DNA of 64,000 nt, taken from positions 2,999,501 through 3,063,500 of the forward strand of contig JBBDHG010000041.1 in NCBI GenBank assembly GCA_037951165.1, in the 5' to 3' direction. Positions 34,017 through 47,690 of this stretch are shown here, in pieces (positions within the stretch are counted from its first letter, which is position 1; every line of letters starts with the position of its first letter). The stretch is from Lophius americanus. Taxonomy: Eukaryota > Chordata > Actinopteri > Lophiiformes > Lophiidae. Made by a program: the position numbers and the translations under genes. Under the pieces are notes generated by a model, which saw nothing but the letters and a program-made list of their open reading frames with translations, was not told the DNA's origin and made no database searches.

Positions 34017-36030
34017 ATACAATCCCTGACCTGCAAGGAACCAACTCTCCCGCCTGTAGTACGTAGTTTATACCACCAGAGGTCAGTGGATTCCTTTTAA
34101 TGTACCTGAAAAATGGATACATGGAAAAACCCAAAATCCAAAAAACAGAACTTAAAATGGAACAGCTGGATTGTCGGCTCACATGAAAAGCTGCAAAAAA
34201 AAAAGATTTTCAGTGCAATAGTTGCTTTCCTCTTACGCCCCCCCATGCAGCGCTGTTAATAAATCATAAGCGGTTAAAGAACATTAATGAATGAACGGCC
34301 TCTTCAGTGTGATGTCACAGATCCCGAGACATAAACACGACTCCTGCCTCCGGCACCAGCTGATGATGCACAGGAGCGTTAATGGTTTACACGACTCTGT
34401 CACAGTCTGCCCGGCTTATCTTCCTACCACCAGCTGTTTACACGACTTTGACTTTGTGCTGGTGATCGGATCTATGAATCCACTCAGCCCGAAATGATGA
34501 GAAGATAGGGTCCGGGGTGGATTCTTTAACTGAGGGGTTGCGGATCGCTCTCGCTTCACCTGTGGGCCCCCAAAAGAACGCTTCAGAACACGAACAGAGG
34601 AGCAAAGGTCTCGGATTGCAGTTTTTCTCCACTGCGAAACCTCCCGTGAATTGATTTAGGAAGAGTTTCTGGCAACCTCGAAGGCTTCTTTCATGCCGCG
34701 TGGGTCCCCGGAGACCCCCGGATCAGCCGTAGGGGAAACCCCACTTCTGCTTGTTGCTGTCCTAATCGCAAATGTCTTTCTATCGACCCGCCCCTGTTTG
34801 TTTTTTGTACATTGTTAATAACCGAGACAAGCTTCCTATCAACAATATTGCATTGACCTCAGCCCCAGTGCTGCCTGGGTAATATTGCTTTTATATTCAA
34901 CACAGTTTCCTGTGTTTATGATGAAATGGATGCTTTTTCTATGTCTCACTAGTCAATAACAATACCTAGGAAGGTGTAGCAGCTTTTTCAGAGCTGGTGT
35001 GTAATACTCTAAAGTATGCCAGACTTTTGTTTTTTCCCCCCTATGATACATTTATTACAATGCATCTTGGATTCCATATTGTTTGCACCGCTCCCTTTTT
35101 AAGGCCACACTAGGGCCGTTGTTTCCTGGGCTTTATATGACGCCATTATGATCCACGGGCCAGCAATGCCGGTTGCTGGTAATCACTCATCAATCACGCG
35201 GATATTGTGTTCCCCTTATATTGTTTACCGCATTCCAGATTGTTTTTAGCAGCGCAATATTTTGGATCTTTATGACACAAAAGGGAAAACCTTCCTGTCT
35301 GTGAAGGATTTCCTCTTGTTTACGACACCAATCAAACGGCTCGGGCTAAAATAATCCACAGGTGAATTCATTTTCAACGTCGTTCTGATCTTTAAGAATA
35401 ACTTCAATGTCAAGCGGCTTTGATATTTTATGATTCTGTTTATGTTCAGTGACAACTTTTTTTCTGGTGGTTTGACCTTGATCCACTTCACGGATGTGGA
35501 TTTTCATTTGACTTCCATTGTTATAAATACAGAATACGGATCATTTCTTTATCACCTAGTATGAAGTTACTCTATGTTTTACTTTTATGGCAATATGTAG
35601 GACGTATTCTTGGATCTGAGTTCACCCACGTACTTGTTCCAGCCGTGTGTCACGTTTAAATAATACACTCTATTAGTAATACTTCTTCTTTTTCCTTGAT
35701 GAAATCTTTAAAAATAGGCTTATTTCCTCTCCTTCTTGTTTAGAAAGGAAGATAAAACTCAAATCTGTGGAAGTGGGAACTTGAAATGAGTCATTCTGGC
35801 TCCATGCGGGAAATTAGAACATCTTCCTTCCACCATCGCAAAAAACTCAATGAGAAACTCTTCATTCACAATAATGAAGTAAAAACAACAAGATGTGGTT
35901 CTACAGTCTATAAAAGTAAGCTTCACTGAAACATCAACTTCACATTTTTACATTTCTGATTCTGAGGTGGGGAAACATTCGCATATGAGCTGAAAATGTC
36001 TTATTCTGAAGAGAATGTCCGTCTGTCCAT
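34017..36030. other. Non-coding spacer with unique, possibly conserved block
   Basis: No supported gene and few repeats. The segment 34850-35290 has the mixed composition and homeobox-like ATTA/TAAT-poor, GC-punctuated texture of unique sequence, and differs from the repeat-rich flanks. It is a candidate conserved non-coding element only; nothing in the sequence proves function. Confidence 0.35.
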
Positions 36031-38188
36031 CCACACACACATACATCCACACACACATACAACCACACACACATACATCCACACACACATACAACCACAC
36101 ACACATACATCCACACACACATACAACCACACACACATACATCCACACACACATACATCCACACACACATACATCCACACACACATACAACCACACACAC
36201 ATACAACCCCACACACACATACATATACACACACATACATCCACACACACATCCATCCACACACACATACATATACACACACATACATCCACACACACAT
36301 ACAACCACACACACATACAACCCCACACACACATACATCCACACACACATACATCCACACACACATACATCCACACACACATACATCCACACACACATAC
36401 ATCCACACACGCATACATCCACACACACATACATATACACACACATACATCCACACACGCATACATCCACACACGCATACATATACACACACATACATCC
36501 ACACACACATACATCCACACACACATACATCCACACACACATACATCCACACACACATACATCCACACACACATACATACATCCACACACACATACATCC
36601 ACACACACATACATCCACACACACATCCATCCACACACACATACATCCACACACACACACATACATCCACACACACATACATCCACACACACATACATCC
36701 ACACACACATACATCCACACACACATACATATACACACACATCCATCCACACACACATCCATCCACACACACATACATATACACACACATCCATCCACAC
36801 ACACATAGATCCAAACACACATACATATACACACACATACATCCACACACACATACATCCACACGCACATACATATACACACACATCCATCCACACACAC
36901 ATAGATCCAAACACACATACATATACACACACATACATCCACACACATACATCCACACGCACATACATATACACACACATCCATCCACACACACATACAT
37001 CCACACACACATACATATACACACACATCCATCCACACACACATAGATCCAAACACACATACATATACACACACATACATCCACACGCACATACATATAC
37101 ACACACATCCATCCACACACACATAGATCCAAACACACATACATATACACACACATACATCCACACACACATACATCCACACGCACATACATCCACACAC
37201 ACACAGATCCACACACACATACATCCACACACACATACAACCACATGCACATAGATCCAAACACACATACATCCACACACACATACAACCACACGCACAC
37301 ACATACATCCACACACTTATACATCCACACGCACATAGATCCAAACACACATACATCCACACACACATACAACCACATGCACACACATACATCCACACAC
37401 TTATACATCCACACGCACATAGATCCACACACACATACATCCACACACACATACATCCACACGCACACACATCCACACGCACACACATCCACACACACAC
37501 ACATCCACACGCACATACATCCACACGCACATACAACCACACGCACACACATACATCCACACACTTATACATCCACACACACACACATCCACACGCACAT
37601 ACATCCACACGCACATACAACCACACGCACACACATACATCCACACACTTATACATCCACACGCACATAGATCCAAACACACATACATATACACACACAT
37701 ACATCCACACGCACACACATCCACACGCACACACATCCACACACACACACATCCACACGCACACACATCCACACGCACATACGTCCACACGCACGCACAT
37801 ACATCCGAACGCACATACATCCACACGCACGTACATCCACACACACACACATCCACACACACACACATCCACACACACATACATCCACACACACACACAT
37901 CCACACGCACATACAACCACACACACACACATGCACATGCACATACATACATCCACACGCACATACATCCACACACACATACATATACACACATACATCC
38001 ACACACACATACATCCACACGCACATACATACATCCACACGCACATACATCCACACACACATACATCCACACGCACACACATCCACACACACATACATCC
38101 ACACACACATACATCCACACACACATACATCCACACACACATACATATACACACATACATCCACACTCACATACATCCACACACACAG
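36031..38188. repeat. 2.16-kb minisatellite, 16-bp unit CCACACACACATACAT
   Basis: About 135 head-to-tail units of CCACACACACATACAT, with variants ending in ACAA, ATACACACACATACAT, and CCACACGCACACACAT. The GCAC variants are concentrated in the right half, while the left half is more uniform. Larger blocks repeat, for example those with CATAGATCCAAACACAC near 36806, 36900, 37041 and 37120. The array is purine/pyrimidine alternating and strand-asymmetric. The very long open frames it gives (HTHIHPHT or MCVCVDVC repeats) are by-products of the period. Confidence 0.97.
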
Positions 38189-38329
38189 TATACATAAATA
38201 CTGGGGGGCTCTCCTGGCTGACATTGAGACCCTTGAAAGGTTTCCAGCTCATCACAGATCTCAGATTCACACAAGCAGCTGAAATGAGTTTCTTTCTCTT
38301 GGGGGTCTGGGTTCAGCATCAGAAACCCG

Positions 38330-38735
38330 GAAGGAGCTCGGAGGTGAGTCGCTGCTCCTTCACGTCCAAAGGAGCCAGTTGAGATGGTTCAGGTATCTGA
38401 TCGGGTTCCTCCATGACGACTCACCCTGGACATTTTTCAGGTACGTCTAACTGGGAGGAGACCCCGAGGGAGACCCCGAGGTAGACCCCGAAGTAGACCC
38501 AGAACTTGCTGGAGGGACTTTATAGCTGCATCTGGCCTGGGACCACCACAGGATCATCCAGGATGAGCTGGAGAATGTTGCTGGTGGGGGGGAGGAACGT
38601 CCGGAATGCCCTTCTCAACCTCCTAATCCCAGATAAGGGGAAGAAAATGAATGAATGTATGGAAGGATGGATGGATGGATGGATGTATGGAAGGATGGAT
38701 GTATGAATGGATGGATAGATGGATGGATGAATGTA
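38330..38735 (+). mobile_element. Non-LTR retrotransposon 3' end with GGAT tail
   Basis: A diverged C-terminal coding segment (pattern GRPRxxxR...LAWxxxxIIQDELENV, from CTGGCCTGGGACC and GATCATCCAGGATGAGCTGG) is followed by CCCAGATAAGGGGAAGAAAA and a (GGAT)n tail at about 38668-38730. This arrangement resembles Rex3/RTE-type fish elements; the exact clade is uncertain. A second copy lies at 44.1 kb. Confidence 0.55.
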
Positions 38736-39270
38736 TTTCCCCTAACCTGCCAGCGGGACCCCAGATCTGGACTCAAACTATGCTACCATACATGCTAAAG
38801 CTACGTAGACCCACTTGAGGTTACCATCACCTCATTCCATGTATCAGCAGATTTACCCGCCTGGTTCATTTGTGACTGTATGACATTGCAAGACCTGCCG
38901 GTACTTTAGCAGCGGTACTTTGACAGCGCCGGGGCTTGGATTTAAAGAGATAACGTTTAGCATTTGAGTGGCATAAACGCGTCAAAGTCGCACGCTTGTC
39001 TAAAGAAAAGTGAAAGGAGCGGATTTGTTTCACCTCTTAAAGGATATACAAAACCAGTTTTTGCCTTGGACTGGTAGCTGCCGGCCATATTTAGGTGATT
39101 TATGGTTGCAGAAAGTGAACAGCTTTGCGTCTCAGGTGGGACTAGAAGTCCGGACCGCGGTACCATAAATCCTGATCGCCTGCAGAGAGAGAGAGTGCTT
39201 ACCCCTGCAACAGGTTTATAATTAGAAACATATCTCTATGTTCTCCTGCAGGAAACTGCTCCGGCCTCGC

Positions 39271-39280
39271 TGTGTGTGTG

Positions 39281-39330
<50 letters not shown>

Positions 39331-39353
39331 TGTGTGTGTGTGTGTGTGTGTTT
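39271..39353. repeat. (TG)n microsatellite
   Basis: Near-perfect TG repeat of about 80 bp with one TTTG and one GCGCG interruption. Confidence 0.95.
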
Positions 39354-39575
39354 GGGGCTGTGGACTAACAAAGAAAGGAAAGCGTACGCATGGGGCAGGC
39401 ATGCGATGCGATCACAGTCCAGTATTTGAGCGCTGCGATCACCTCGTTAGAATGTGCAGATGGATGGGAGGGCAGAATGGACAGAACCTCTGAGACCGGG
39501 TCATCAAGAGAAAAAAAAATCAAAAACATTTACTGTATTTTAAATTAGAAATCACCAAAACTTTGGGTTTGTGTC

Positions 39576-39577
39576 TA

Positions 39578-39629
<52 letters not shown>
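39576..39629. repeat. (AT)n microsatellite
   Basis: About 50 bp of uninterrupted AT dinucleotides, preceded by CTATCT. Confidence 0.95.
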
Positions 39630-39630
<1 letters not shown>

Positions 39631-39699
39631 ATATAGCATTATCAGAGTTGCTTGCAATGTTCTTGATGGTTTGTGTGAAGCACTTTGTATTACCCTGGT

Positions 39700-40085
39700 G
39701 CTGAAATAATAATAATAATACATTTCATTTATAATGCACTTTACATTTGGATCAAATCTCAAAGTGTTACAAAGTAAAAGCAGATAAAAGCATCAATAAA
39801 AAATAAAATAATAACTATATAAAAACATGACCGAAAAGCAGCAATGTTAATTAAAGTTGTAGGTTCCGGTAAAAAGGAAAGTTTTAAGTCCTTTTTTAAA
39901 TGTGTCAGTCGTCTGTGGAGCCCTCAGATGGTCAGGGAGGGCATTCCACAGACGAGGGGCAGCAGAACAGAAGGCCCGATCACCCATGGTGCTGAGCTTA
40001 GTCCGGGGAAGGAGGAGGCGGTATGAGTGGGTAGAGCGGAGGGATCGTGTTGTAACACAGGATATTCTCTGCTGAGCAAATATGA
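39700..40085 (-). mobile_element. L2-like LINE 3' end with intact C-terminal reverse-transcriptase frame
   Basis: On the minus strand it reads an open frame containing TMGDRAFCSAAPRLWNALPD, then a stretch ending FKKGLKTFLFTGTYNFN and a stop. A 3' UTR follows, ending in a short (ATT)n tail at about 39723-39709 (minus). This is the hallmark layout of L2-clade LINEs. It is 5'-truncated. The copy at 51.9 kb is closely similar. Confidence 0.75.
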
Positions 40086-40779
40086 ACGTATAGATTTTCT
40101 TTCAACCCCTCCTGACATTATGCGATCCCTTTCATATCAGTGATCTTCTGTGTCTCCGAGGAAAATGTGAAACACATGAAGTTAAGCCTCTTTAGAAAAC
40201 CTTGTATATTAGAGATGGAAAATCCTGTGGGATCAGTGAAAACGGTTCGTTTTCTGAAAGCCACAAAAAGGCAGGAAATCCGTCTGATCCCCGCTAACAC
40301 AAAATACACCTAGTCCTCTTTTTCTTTCTTAGGAGAGCCGTTGTCTCAAAGTTCTGTCCGTTGTCCCCACCAGACCTGCTTAGATTCAATGTGTACAAGT
40401 ATTTCAAGCTATCACGGTTAATTTGTTGCCATTTTACGACCCAAGGTTGTGCAATAAAAAAAAAAAACGAGTTTTAACGTCTAAAGTCAAATCAATTAAA
40501 AAAACTTTCCCTTTTTTTTTTTTTAAGAACTATGCGAAAAATACATCTTTGCATATTTTATTGCTTTACATTTATTCATTTGAATATCTTAGATAGTCTA
40601 GGTTAACTGTAAAACGACAAATTGTTTGGTCAAGCATGTTTTTGGTGAAATGTTTATTTTTTATTTTTTGAAATTTCTTTATCTTTGGTTGTTTCAAGTT
40701 TAATCTGTTTAGTAAGTCCACACATGCTTTAATATGCCAGAAAAGAAAAAAAATCCTACTCATCTAATAGGACATTCTT

Positions 40780-40890
40780 AATGGTGGTGTCCCCCAGGGC
40801 TCTATCCCTGGCCTCTTACTCTTTAGCATGCTACTATGGCTAATATCATCAACAGGTTCGGTCACATTTTTCAATAAGGACATTAAACGG
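40780..40890 (+). mobile_element. L2-like reverse transcriptase fragment
   Basis: GGTGTCCCCCAGGGCTCTAT (GVPQGSI) then CTCTTTAGCATGCTACTATG, followed by a diverged ATCATCAACAGGTTCGGTCA and CACATTTTTCAAT. The landmarks are the same as at 6.2, 18.1 and 52.8 kb, and it breaks off before YADD. Confidence 0.7.
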
Positions 40891-43640
40891 TTAATACACA
40901 AGGACTTAAAAAGGGAAATGGCATTAAATAGGATAATTAGGTTTATTCAAATAAATGATAAAGGTCATAAAGAGGATAAAGGTTCTTGTGTACCGGTTGG
41001 ACCTGCAGACGGGTGGAGGGTACCGACGCCCGGACGGCAACAAGGGAGATTTCAGACGAAGCAAGGCAACCAAATATTGGATCAGAATAAAAAAAGAGAC
41101 ACAAAAGGTCATGAAAAGGATTCTTTCTTTTGGAAGACGACATAAAGGAGCACTGGGAGACTTCATTTGTGGGGCCCACTAGTTTTGGGAGCCATGTTCT
41201 TGGTCACGCTTCATGCCTTCTTCTGTTCCATCCATTTTTTTTTTAGGTTGCGCCGGGTCCCACACTGGAAACGCAGACCAAGACCACACAAAGATCCCAC
41301 CGGTGGGACTTTGATGGGATTCACTGGTTGAGTCTATGTGTTTTTCCATAAATAGCGGAGGGGACATGTTGTGGGTAAGACGGGGTGAAGCTGGGGGACT
41401 ATCTGTCGATTGGACAATGGATGAGATCCATCACAACATTCTTTATGTTCCGCATAGAGCCGGTTTATTCCCCCAAAATCTCTTTTCAATCTCCTTTTAA
41501 TTAACGGCACAGCATTCTTTCACCAGAGAACGCACAACAGGGAATGTTCTATTTTTGAGACGGCACTGAGGGGACATTTAGAAACATTTGTTTTTATGAA
41601 AAAAGGGGAAATGTACACACAGGAGAGAAATAGACTTCCCCGTTTATTCTAGTATTCCCAGAATGCCATTAATTGCAGATGTGCGTCATTTTATCCTTAT
41701 ATGGTTAATGAAGTGTTCTAAACACGTGTGATGAGAGCTCCGCATGCGACACGCCGTAAAAAACAAACAATCACAGAGGATCACAGAGACGGAAACTGTT
41801 TCCATGGGTTGACTGGGAAATAAGTGAAAAAAAAATCTGTCATTCTGAAAATGAGCGTCTTAAAATGAGTTAAATCCAATTTTTAACTATATTTGACTAA
41901 TATTAGGATAGTTTTGTGTTTCAGAATCAGTCACTTATACTTACATTGTTTTTTTATATATATATATATATATAAAACATATCACTTTATCACTTTTCTT
42001 TGTTCTTTTTTTTGATTTTTCTTGTAATAATGTGCATTTTTGAATTAAAAAAAAACAAACTTATCTCCATAACCAATTTGTAAATTTCCCCCTGTAGGGA
42101 TTTATTAACTTTCTATCTATTAAGCAGTGAAACTGTTCTAGTTTCTACGACTATTACGACTTTGGTAATAAGATAAAAGAGGAATATTGAAGAATTTTAA
42201 TATCGAATTTCTCCTCAAGTTAGCTGGAAATACAAACTTTGGGTTTTTGAGATATTGTCAAGAGTCTCTGAACTAACAAGATATTGCCATTTGACTAAAA
42301 ATGAATCCTTATATCTAAATGAAATGTTACTTTTTCAGTGATTCTGTCTTTTTTTGACTAGAAATCAGACAAATACTCTCCAGTTTTTGCAGTAATGCAA
42401 AGGTTGCACCCTTTTGCAACACTGGGCTGCATATCCTAAAAATTGGTCATTGCCCTTCCTAAAAAAACCCACGTTGAAGCCAGCAGTCTGGAGCGGTTCT
42501 CACACCCGACCCGCAGAAACAAGCCTTGTGAGCAACTCTGCACATTTGAATTCTTTGGAAACAAGGCCTCACCCAGCGGGGGGTTCCTGCTGAAAGGAGG
42601 AACGCGACTCAGTCTCAGCCTCTGAGGAAAACCTCTCCGCTTCCAGAACTCTAGAACCTCCCAGTGTTCCCAGGGCATTACCGATCCAGTTCCACGTACC
42701 TGATTAGTGAGAGCGGCTCGTTTCCTCAGCACACAGGTGTCAGGTGGGCACCGAGGAGGCTGATTGGCCGATTAACGGTGTTTGCCTCTGCGGCACTCAT
42801 CAGACTGACGGTCTCCACAGCCGAGGTGCAGAGGATTTCCTCAAGGTCAATCTCATTAATCCCGAACAATGCCACTTCTACAGGATAAGGGAAAGAGGTC
42901 TCGGGAGGACGTGAAGGATGGGAAGGGTGGTGCGCCCATTCGGGTGCTGAGTGATGTAATCTGGTCACTTATTGTAGGGCCTCCTCCTCCGGGCTTCGAC
43001 AAGTGCGCTTCCCCTACATGCCACACAAAGACCCCGACAGGAAGTCAATGTTTTGGTGTATATCAACCAGTTGGCAGCTTTATAGCATAATCGTGGCGTT
43101 AAGAGCGGCTCCATTGTGAAAACTACAGTTCATGATATGTCGTATACATCATGTTTGTAGGGAGAATAAACGGCGAGCTGCTCCGCCTGTAGAACAGGCC
43201 ATAAAATACAGTCAGACTGCAAACATCGTTGATAACATTTCTGCGTGCATGATGAGTGTAATCCCCTTGTAGGGGCTGAAAGCGTGCTTTCCATTGCAGT
43301 TTCGACGCCCTCGTCTTCTTCGTTCGTGCAACGCGATGCAGGTCACATCTAATAGATTAGAGTAGAAAGAACTTTGATTAATTCATTAATCCTGACGGGT
43401 AAATTTGGGCGTTTCAGCAGCGCCAAACGTTTGTAAAGCGAGAATAGAAGAACAATAAAGACATATAAACATGTGTGAATCTTTATTTTATTCAAAAATA
43501 AAGATAAATGAGGTATAATTATGGAAAAAGACTAAAAGTCCAAACTCCAGATCAAAAAAACCATAGAAATGAAAAAATGTTTTTGCTATTAATGACCGTG
43601 TAGTTATTGCGAGGTAGAAGAATGATCAAAGACTTCCGAA
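40891..43640. other. Non-coding spacer with unique blocks
   Basis: No supported gene. 41500-42400 is AT-rich and featureless apart from a short (TA)n at 41957-41973. 42690-43020 and 43080-43350 are unique, non-repetitive and less AT-rich, so they are possible conserved elements. None has an ORF with recognisable domains. Confidence 0.35.
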
Positions 43641-43644
43641 TAGT

Positions 43645-43735
43645 GTAAATAATAACAATAACTTGAATTTATATAACGCCTTTCAAGAGGCCCAAGGACT
43701 CTTTACTTAGTATGGCATAAAATAAAAATAATGCA
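43645..43735 (-). mobile_element. L2-type 3' UTR fragment
   Basis: CTTGAATTTATATAACGCCT followed by TTCAAGAGGCCCAAGGACTC. It is the same motif chain as at 11.96 kb in slx4 intron 12. Short and non-coding. Confidence 0.5.
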
Positions 43736-44109
43736 ACCCTATGAAACCTCTCTCTAAAACCATAGTCGCCATTTTGTGAAATATAGTCTGATATGCTGTA
43801 TCCCACTTCCACGCATCATTTTAACCCCATCTAAATAATCTAATATAAGTCTGTTAGCCTTTAATCGTAGCCTAATGTCGCGTGTTAACACTAGACTCAC
43901 ACACGGCCTTTTTCGGGGTGTGGGTGTTTCTTTTCCTGCTCCTCCATTCTGTGCAAACGCAATAAAGGTGTAACGGGAGATCCGGACCTCCGAGATGGTA
44001 GCGGAGGGGGTAACAGAGGTGACGTCTGTATAAACACAAGGCAGAGAGGCGGGGTGGGGATTCAGAAAACTGAGTCGTTGGGCAAAGCTCTCAATTTTTA
44101 CCGGTCCAT

Positions 44110-44545
44110 CTACGTTCCAACCCTCACCTACGTTCATGAGTTCTGGGTAGTGACCGAAAGAATGAGGTCAAGGATGAAGCGGCTGAAGTGAACCTCCTTC
44201 GTAGGGGGGGGCGGGGCTCAGCCTCAGAGATTAGACATTTCATGCTATTTTGAATTGAAAGGAACCGGTTGATGTGGTTCTGGTATCGGTTCAGGATGCT
44301 TCCAGGGAGCTTTTTTTCAAGAATGTCCAATTAGGAGGATATCCCAGCGTAGACCCAGAACCCGCTGGAGGGACCATAAAGCTCTTCTGGCCTTGGAACG
44401 CCTCAGCATCATCCAGGATGAGCTGGAGAATGTTGCTGGGGAGAGGAATGTCTGGAATGCGCTTCTCAGCCTGCTGCCAATGCAACCGGATCCCAGATCA
44501 GGGGAAGAAAATGTATGTACGTATGGATGGACCCCAGCTCACTCT
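44110..44545 (+). mobile_element. Non-LTR retrotransposon 3' end, second copy
   Basis: Contains GTAGTGACCGAAAGAATGAG, a GGTTGATGTGGTTCTGGTAT block, CGTAGACCCAGAACCCGCTG, CTTGGAACGCCTCAGCATCA and CCAGATCAGGGGAAGAAAAT in the same order as 38.33 kb. It reaches further 5' than that copy but is frameshifted. Its tail is short (GTATGGATGG). Confidence 0.55.
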
Positions 44546-45204
44546 TTAAACGGACCCTCAGGGTCGGTGCTGCTCCAGCGTTGTTTGATTTAGTGCAAAC
44601 AAAAAGGCATTTTGAAGAAGGGTCTTCATCGCGGAGCTGATTCATGATCTCCAGTGACAGGCTGGTGACAGAAGACACTTTTGAGCGCAGAAACTTTATT
44701 TGTATAAACTTTATTTGTCCCCAGGGGGAAATTTGAAGGCACACAAAAGTAGTCATAAAGCAATAAAAAAAGCACACGAAGGTCTTAAATACACAAAAGG
44801 AAAACACGCAGGACAGAACGTTATTGGTACAGGTTGTACATTTATCACCCCTGTTGATTTGTTGTTTGTTGTTCTGACGCTGAGATAACATCTGGATCTG
44901 TTAGCACAACAACTACTTAGCTACTCAGCCCATTTCAAACCAGCAAATCAGTCAGTTTTTCCAACTCAAAACCGCAAAAGTGGTCCTTTAGTGTAATGTG
45001 TAGGTTTTGCTCAGCAAGGCTGTTGAGCTTAGAGGCAAGAAAGTGAGATTATTAGCGGCTTTAACTTTTAACATCTACAACCAGTTGTTTCCCGCGGGAG
45101 ATGGAAAAGACCAAAAACAGAACCAAGGTCTTGGATTTAGGTTGATCAGTTTTGACTGTTAGAGAGCAGCTTTCCTCTGTCCTGTGGATGGAAGTATATT
45201 TATA

Positions 45205-45935
45205 TAGATATATAGATAAAAAGTCCCCAATACCCTGTGTTGCGCAAGCGAGTGATTAAAGTTAAACTAGTATACAAGACAGATCTCCTTCAGTCGATGC
45301 TTTTGCAACAAAATTGGACTAAATCGGACCAACGGTTGAGAAATTATGGCACGAAAACCTTTAAAGATAAAGCTTCCCCTAGTGTCAGAAATGTGCAACC
45401 AACCCTTCCCCAAATAAATCTAGTTCTTCCTCACACTAAAGTCTAAGGGGATTTAAAATGTGAAAATGTTCCTTGGAATAGTTTTTGAATTATGTCCGTA
45501 AAACAGTGTTTTCTCGAAAAAACTAAACATAAAAAGCTCCCCCTAGTGAGTAAAATTGTAACTACTAGAAAAAATATGATACATACATCATAGATTCCTT
45601 CGAGTCGATTCATAAGCACCAAATTTGGACAAAATCGGACCAACGGTTTGGAAGTTATTTCGGAAAAACACACTGTTTTCATAAAGAGCTCCCCCTAAAG
45701 AGCTCCCCCTAGTGAGTAAAATATGAACTTTAACAATAAAACACTACATACGCAAGATAAGTATCCTTCTCTCGATTCATATGCAACAAATCAATACTAA
45801 TACGGAACAACGGTTGAGAAATGATGTTCTGATGAAGATAAAACTCCCCCTAGTATCGCAAATATACAACTGACCACTCCAGTTCTTCCTCACACTGAGG
45901 TCTATGTGGATACAACATTTGAAAATGATCAATGA
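45205..45935 (-). repeat. GGGGGAGC-family dispersed repeat, copy 1
   Basis: Begins AAAAGTCCCCAATACCCTGT and runs through several internal sub-units, each with CTCCCCCTAGT and a CCAAATTTGGAC-type block followed by ATCGGACCAACGGTTGAGA. It ends near TTCTTCCTCACACTGAGGTC. No coding capacity. Family members at 47.9, 50.0, 53.8, 55.8, 56.2, 59.7 and 63.2 kb share these landmarks. I cannot name the family. Confidence 0.75.
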
Positions 45936-47032
45936 AGCAGATATTATTTCAGTCGGACCTGCGGTGGATGCGGCTGCAGAGATGATTCTATAATTGGGCC
46001 CAAAGTCACTCAGTATTCACATTTTATGACCAGTTATGAGAAAGTGGGAAAAGTCAATTATTTGGAATGATTCATGTTCGGAATACTTCTTCTCCAGCTA
46101 GTTAAATATACTATAACTCGAAACCCTCATCTGGTTCTGCAGAGGACGCCGTTCCAGATTCAGGACGTGGATTATTTTATAGTCCGCCTCGTGTTGGAGA
46201 ATGACATCGTCACAGGAAAAAATAAAGAAAAAAAAATGGACACCTCTGCCAGGAAATTCCTTCGAGGCATGTTAGCTCTCCCAGAACCTACTGTTTAATG
46301 GGAACCCGCAGTTGGGAGAAAATGGAAAAATCAAATGCTTTATGTGTTGAATTAGCACTTCATTATTTTATTACGACAAAACCTACAAACCAGACACCTC
46401 TTAGAATCCTGTTCTTATTATTTTGTGACAAATGAGCTCAGCACTGAGAAGGGTCCAACATTCCACACCTGACATTTGGGCCACTTGGAGTACATCGTAG
46501 GGTTGCCTCAGGAAGGGCGTCCAGTTTAAAACCTTTGCCAAATAAAAATGCGGACCACAAATCTGATTTCCAAACCGCATCGGTTGAGGCCCGGGTTAGC
46601 AATAAAAAACGCCACTGGTACTGTTGGCCAGCAGGGTGCGGAATATGGATGGAATGTGATGATCTGCTGTGGCGACCCGAAAGGGAGCAGCCAAAATATG
46701 AAGATGAAGAAGAAGATAGCGCTCTACACTTTGACCCACTTGTTATCGTCAATACTTTTAAACACTCAAACATCGTTAAGTTTGAAAAGTAGGAGGTTTG
46801 AGACAGCATCAGCCAGCAGACTGGGGTTCATCTCATCCGGGAGTCCAGCTCCTGAACTCCTCTCAAAGGTAAGTGACTATCAATGAATCATTGTGTCCTA
46901 AAATATCCGAGTCTCTTTCCCGAAGACTCTGTGGCGCTGAAGCTTCTCCCTTTGGGACCACCGGCTAATAACAGCATGTGTCGTTTTCTTTTATTAGGGC
47001 ATATTGGACAAGGGTGGTAGAGCAATGGAGCG

Positions 47033-47080
47033 AGACAGAGCGAGAGAGAGCGAGAGAGAGAGAGAGAGAGGGAGAGAGAC
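47033..47080. repeat. (GA)n microsatellite
   Basis: Purine-only GAGA/GCGA run of about 48 bp. Confidence 0.85.
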
Positions 47081-47544
47081 AGTTCCTCCTCCAGATTCTC
47101 AGGCCCCTGCAGGTCCGTCTCGGTGGCAGAATGGACGGTTCCTGTGTTTGTGCCTGTTCCTGTCTCCTGCTGTCACTGTAAGGCACGTCGCCATTGTTTC
47201 CACATTGAGCGCCGGAGGTCAGGGCCGCTCCGATACTCTCTGTGAGGTTGAGAGAGAGGACAGCTGGGAAAGAGCTGGAGCCCAGGCTCCGACCGGAGCG
47301 GGTCACACCTAAACAAACCCAAGGCAGAGTCAGGCGGCCGGCTGCTGGACCGGAGCGCCGTTATTCTGAAAGTGCTGGCTGGTAGACCCGTCCAGACCGG
47401 CTCACGTGCACACGTCCACCTTTTGTTGTTCAGTCGGGGGATTCCAGGTTTTATTGTAAAGGCTGTGCAGGTGAACAGACTCTGTGTCTGGAGCTCTGAG
47501 ATTAGGAGCCGGAGAATTTGCTGGTTACAGCTAAACTGTGGTTG

Positions 47545-47690
47545 ATTAATCCTTTCATCCACTTTCTGTAGCTCCTTATCCTGCTCAGGGTTCCGGAGGG
47601 TGTTGGAGCCGGTCCCCACCGACATCGGGTGACGGGTGGTGTACACCTACAGACGACCGCTCACACTCACGTTCAGAACTATGGGCAGTT
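47545..47690. repeat. Common fish dispersed repeat (CATCCACTTTCTGTAGC type)
   Basis: CATCCACTTTCTGTAGCTCC, TTATCCTGCTCAGGGTTCCG and a TGGAGCC block follow the order of a very widespread fish interspersed repeat. A related copy is at 58.1 kb. Confidence 0.55.

Noticed and set aside
35940..38270. Very long open frames (up to 721 codons) of MCVCVDVC and HTHIHPHT repeats on both strands
   Set aside because: They come from a 16-bp tandem array that lacks stops in several frames at once. There is no domain, and several overlapping frames are equally open.
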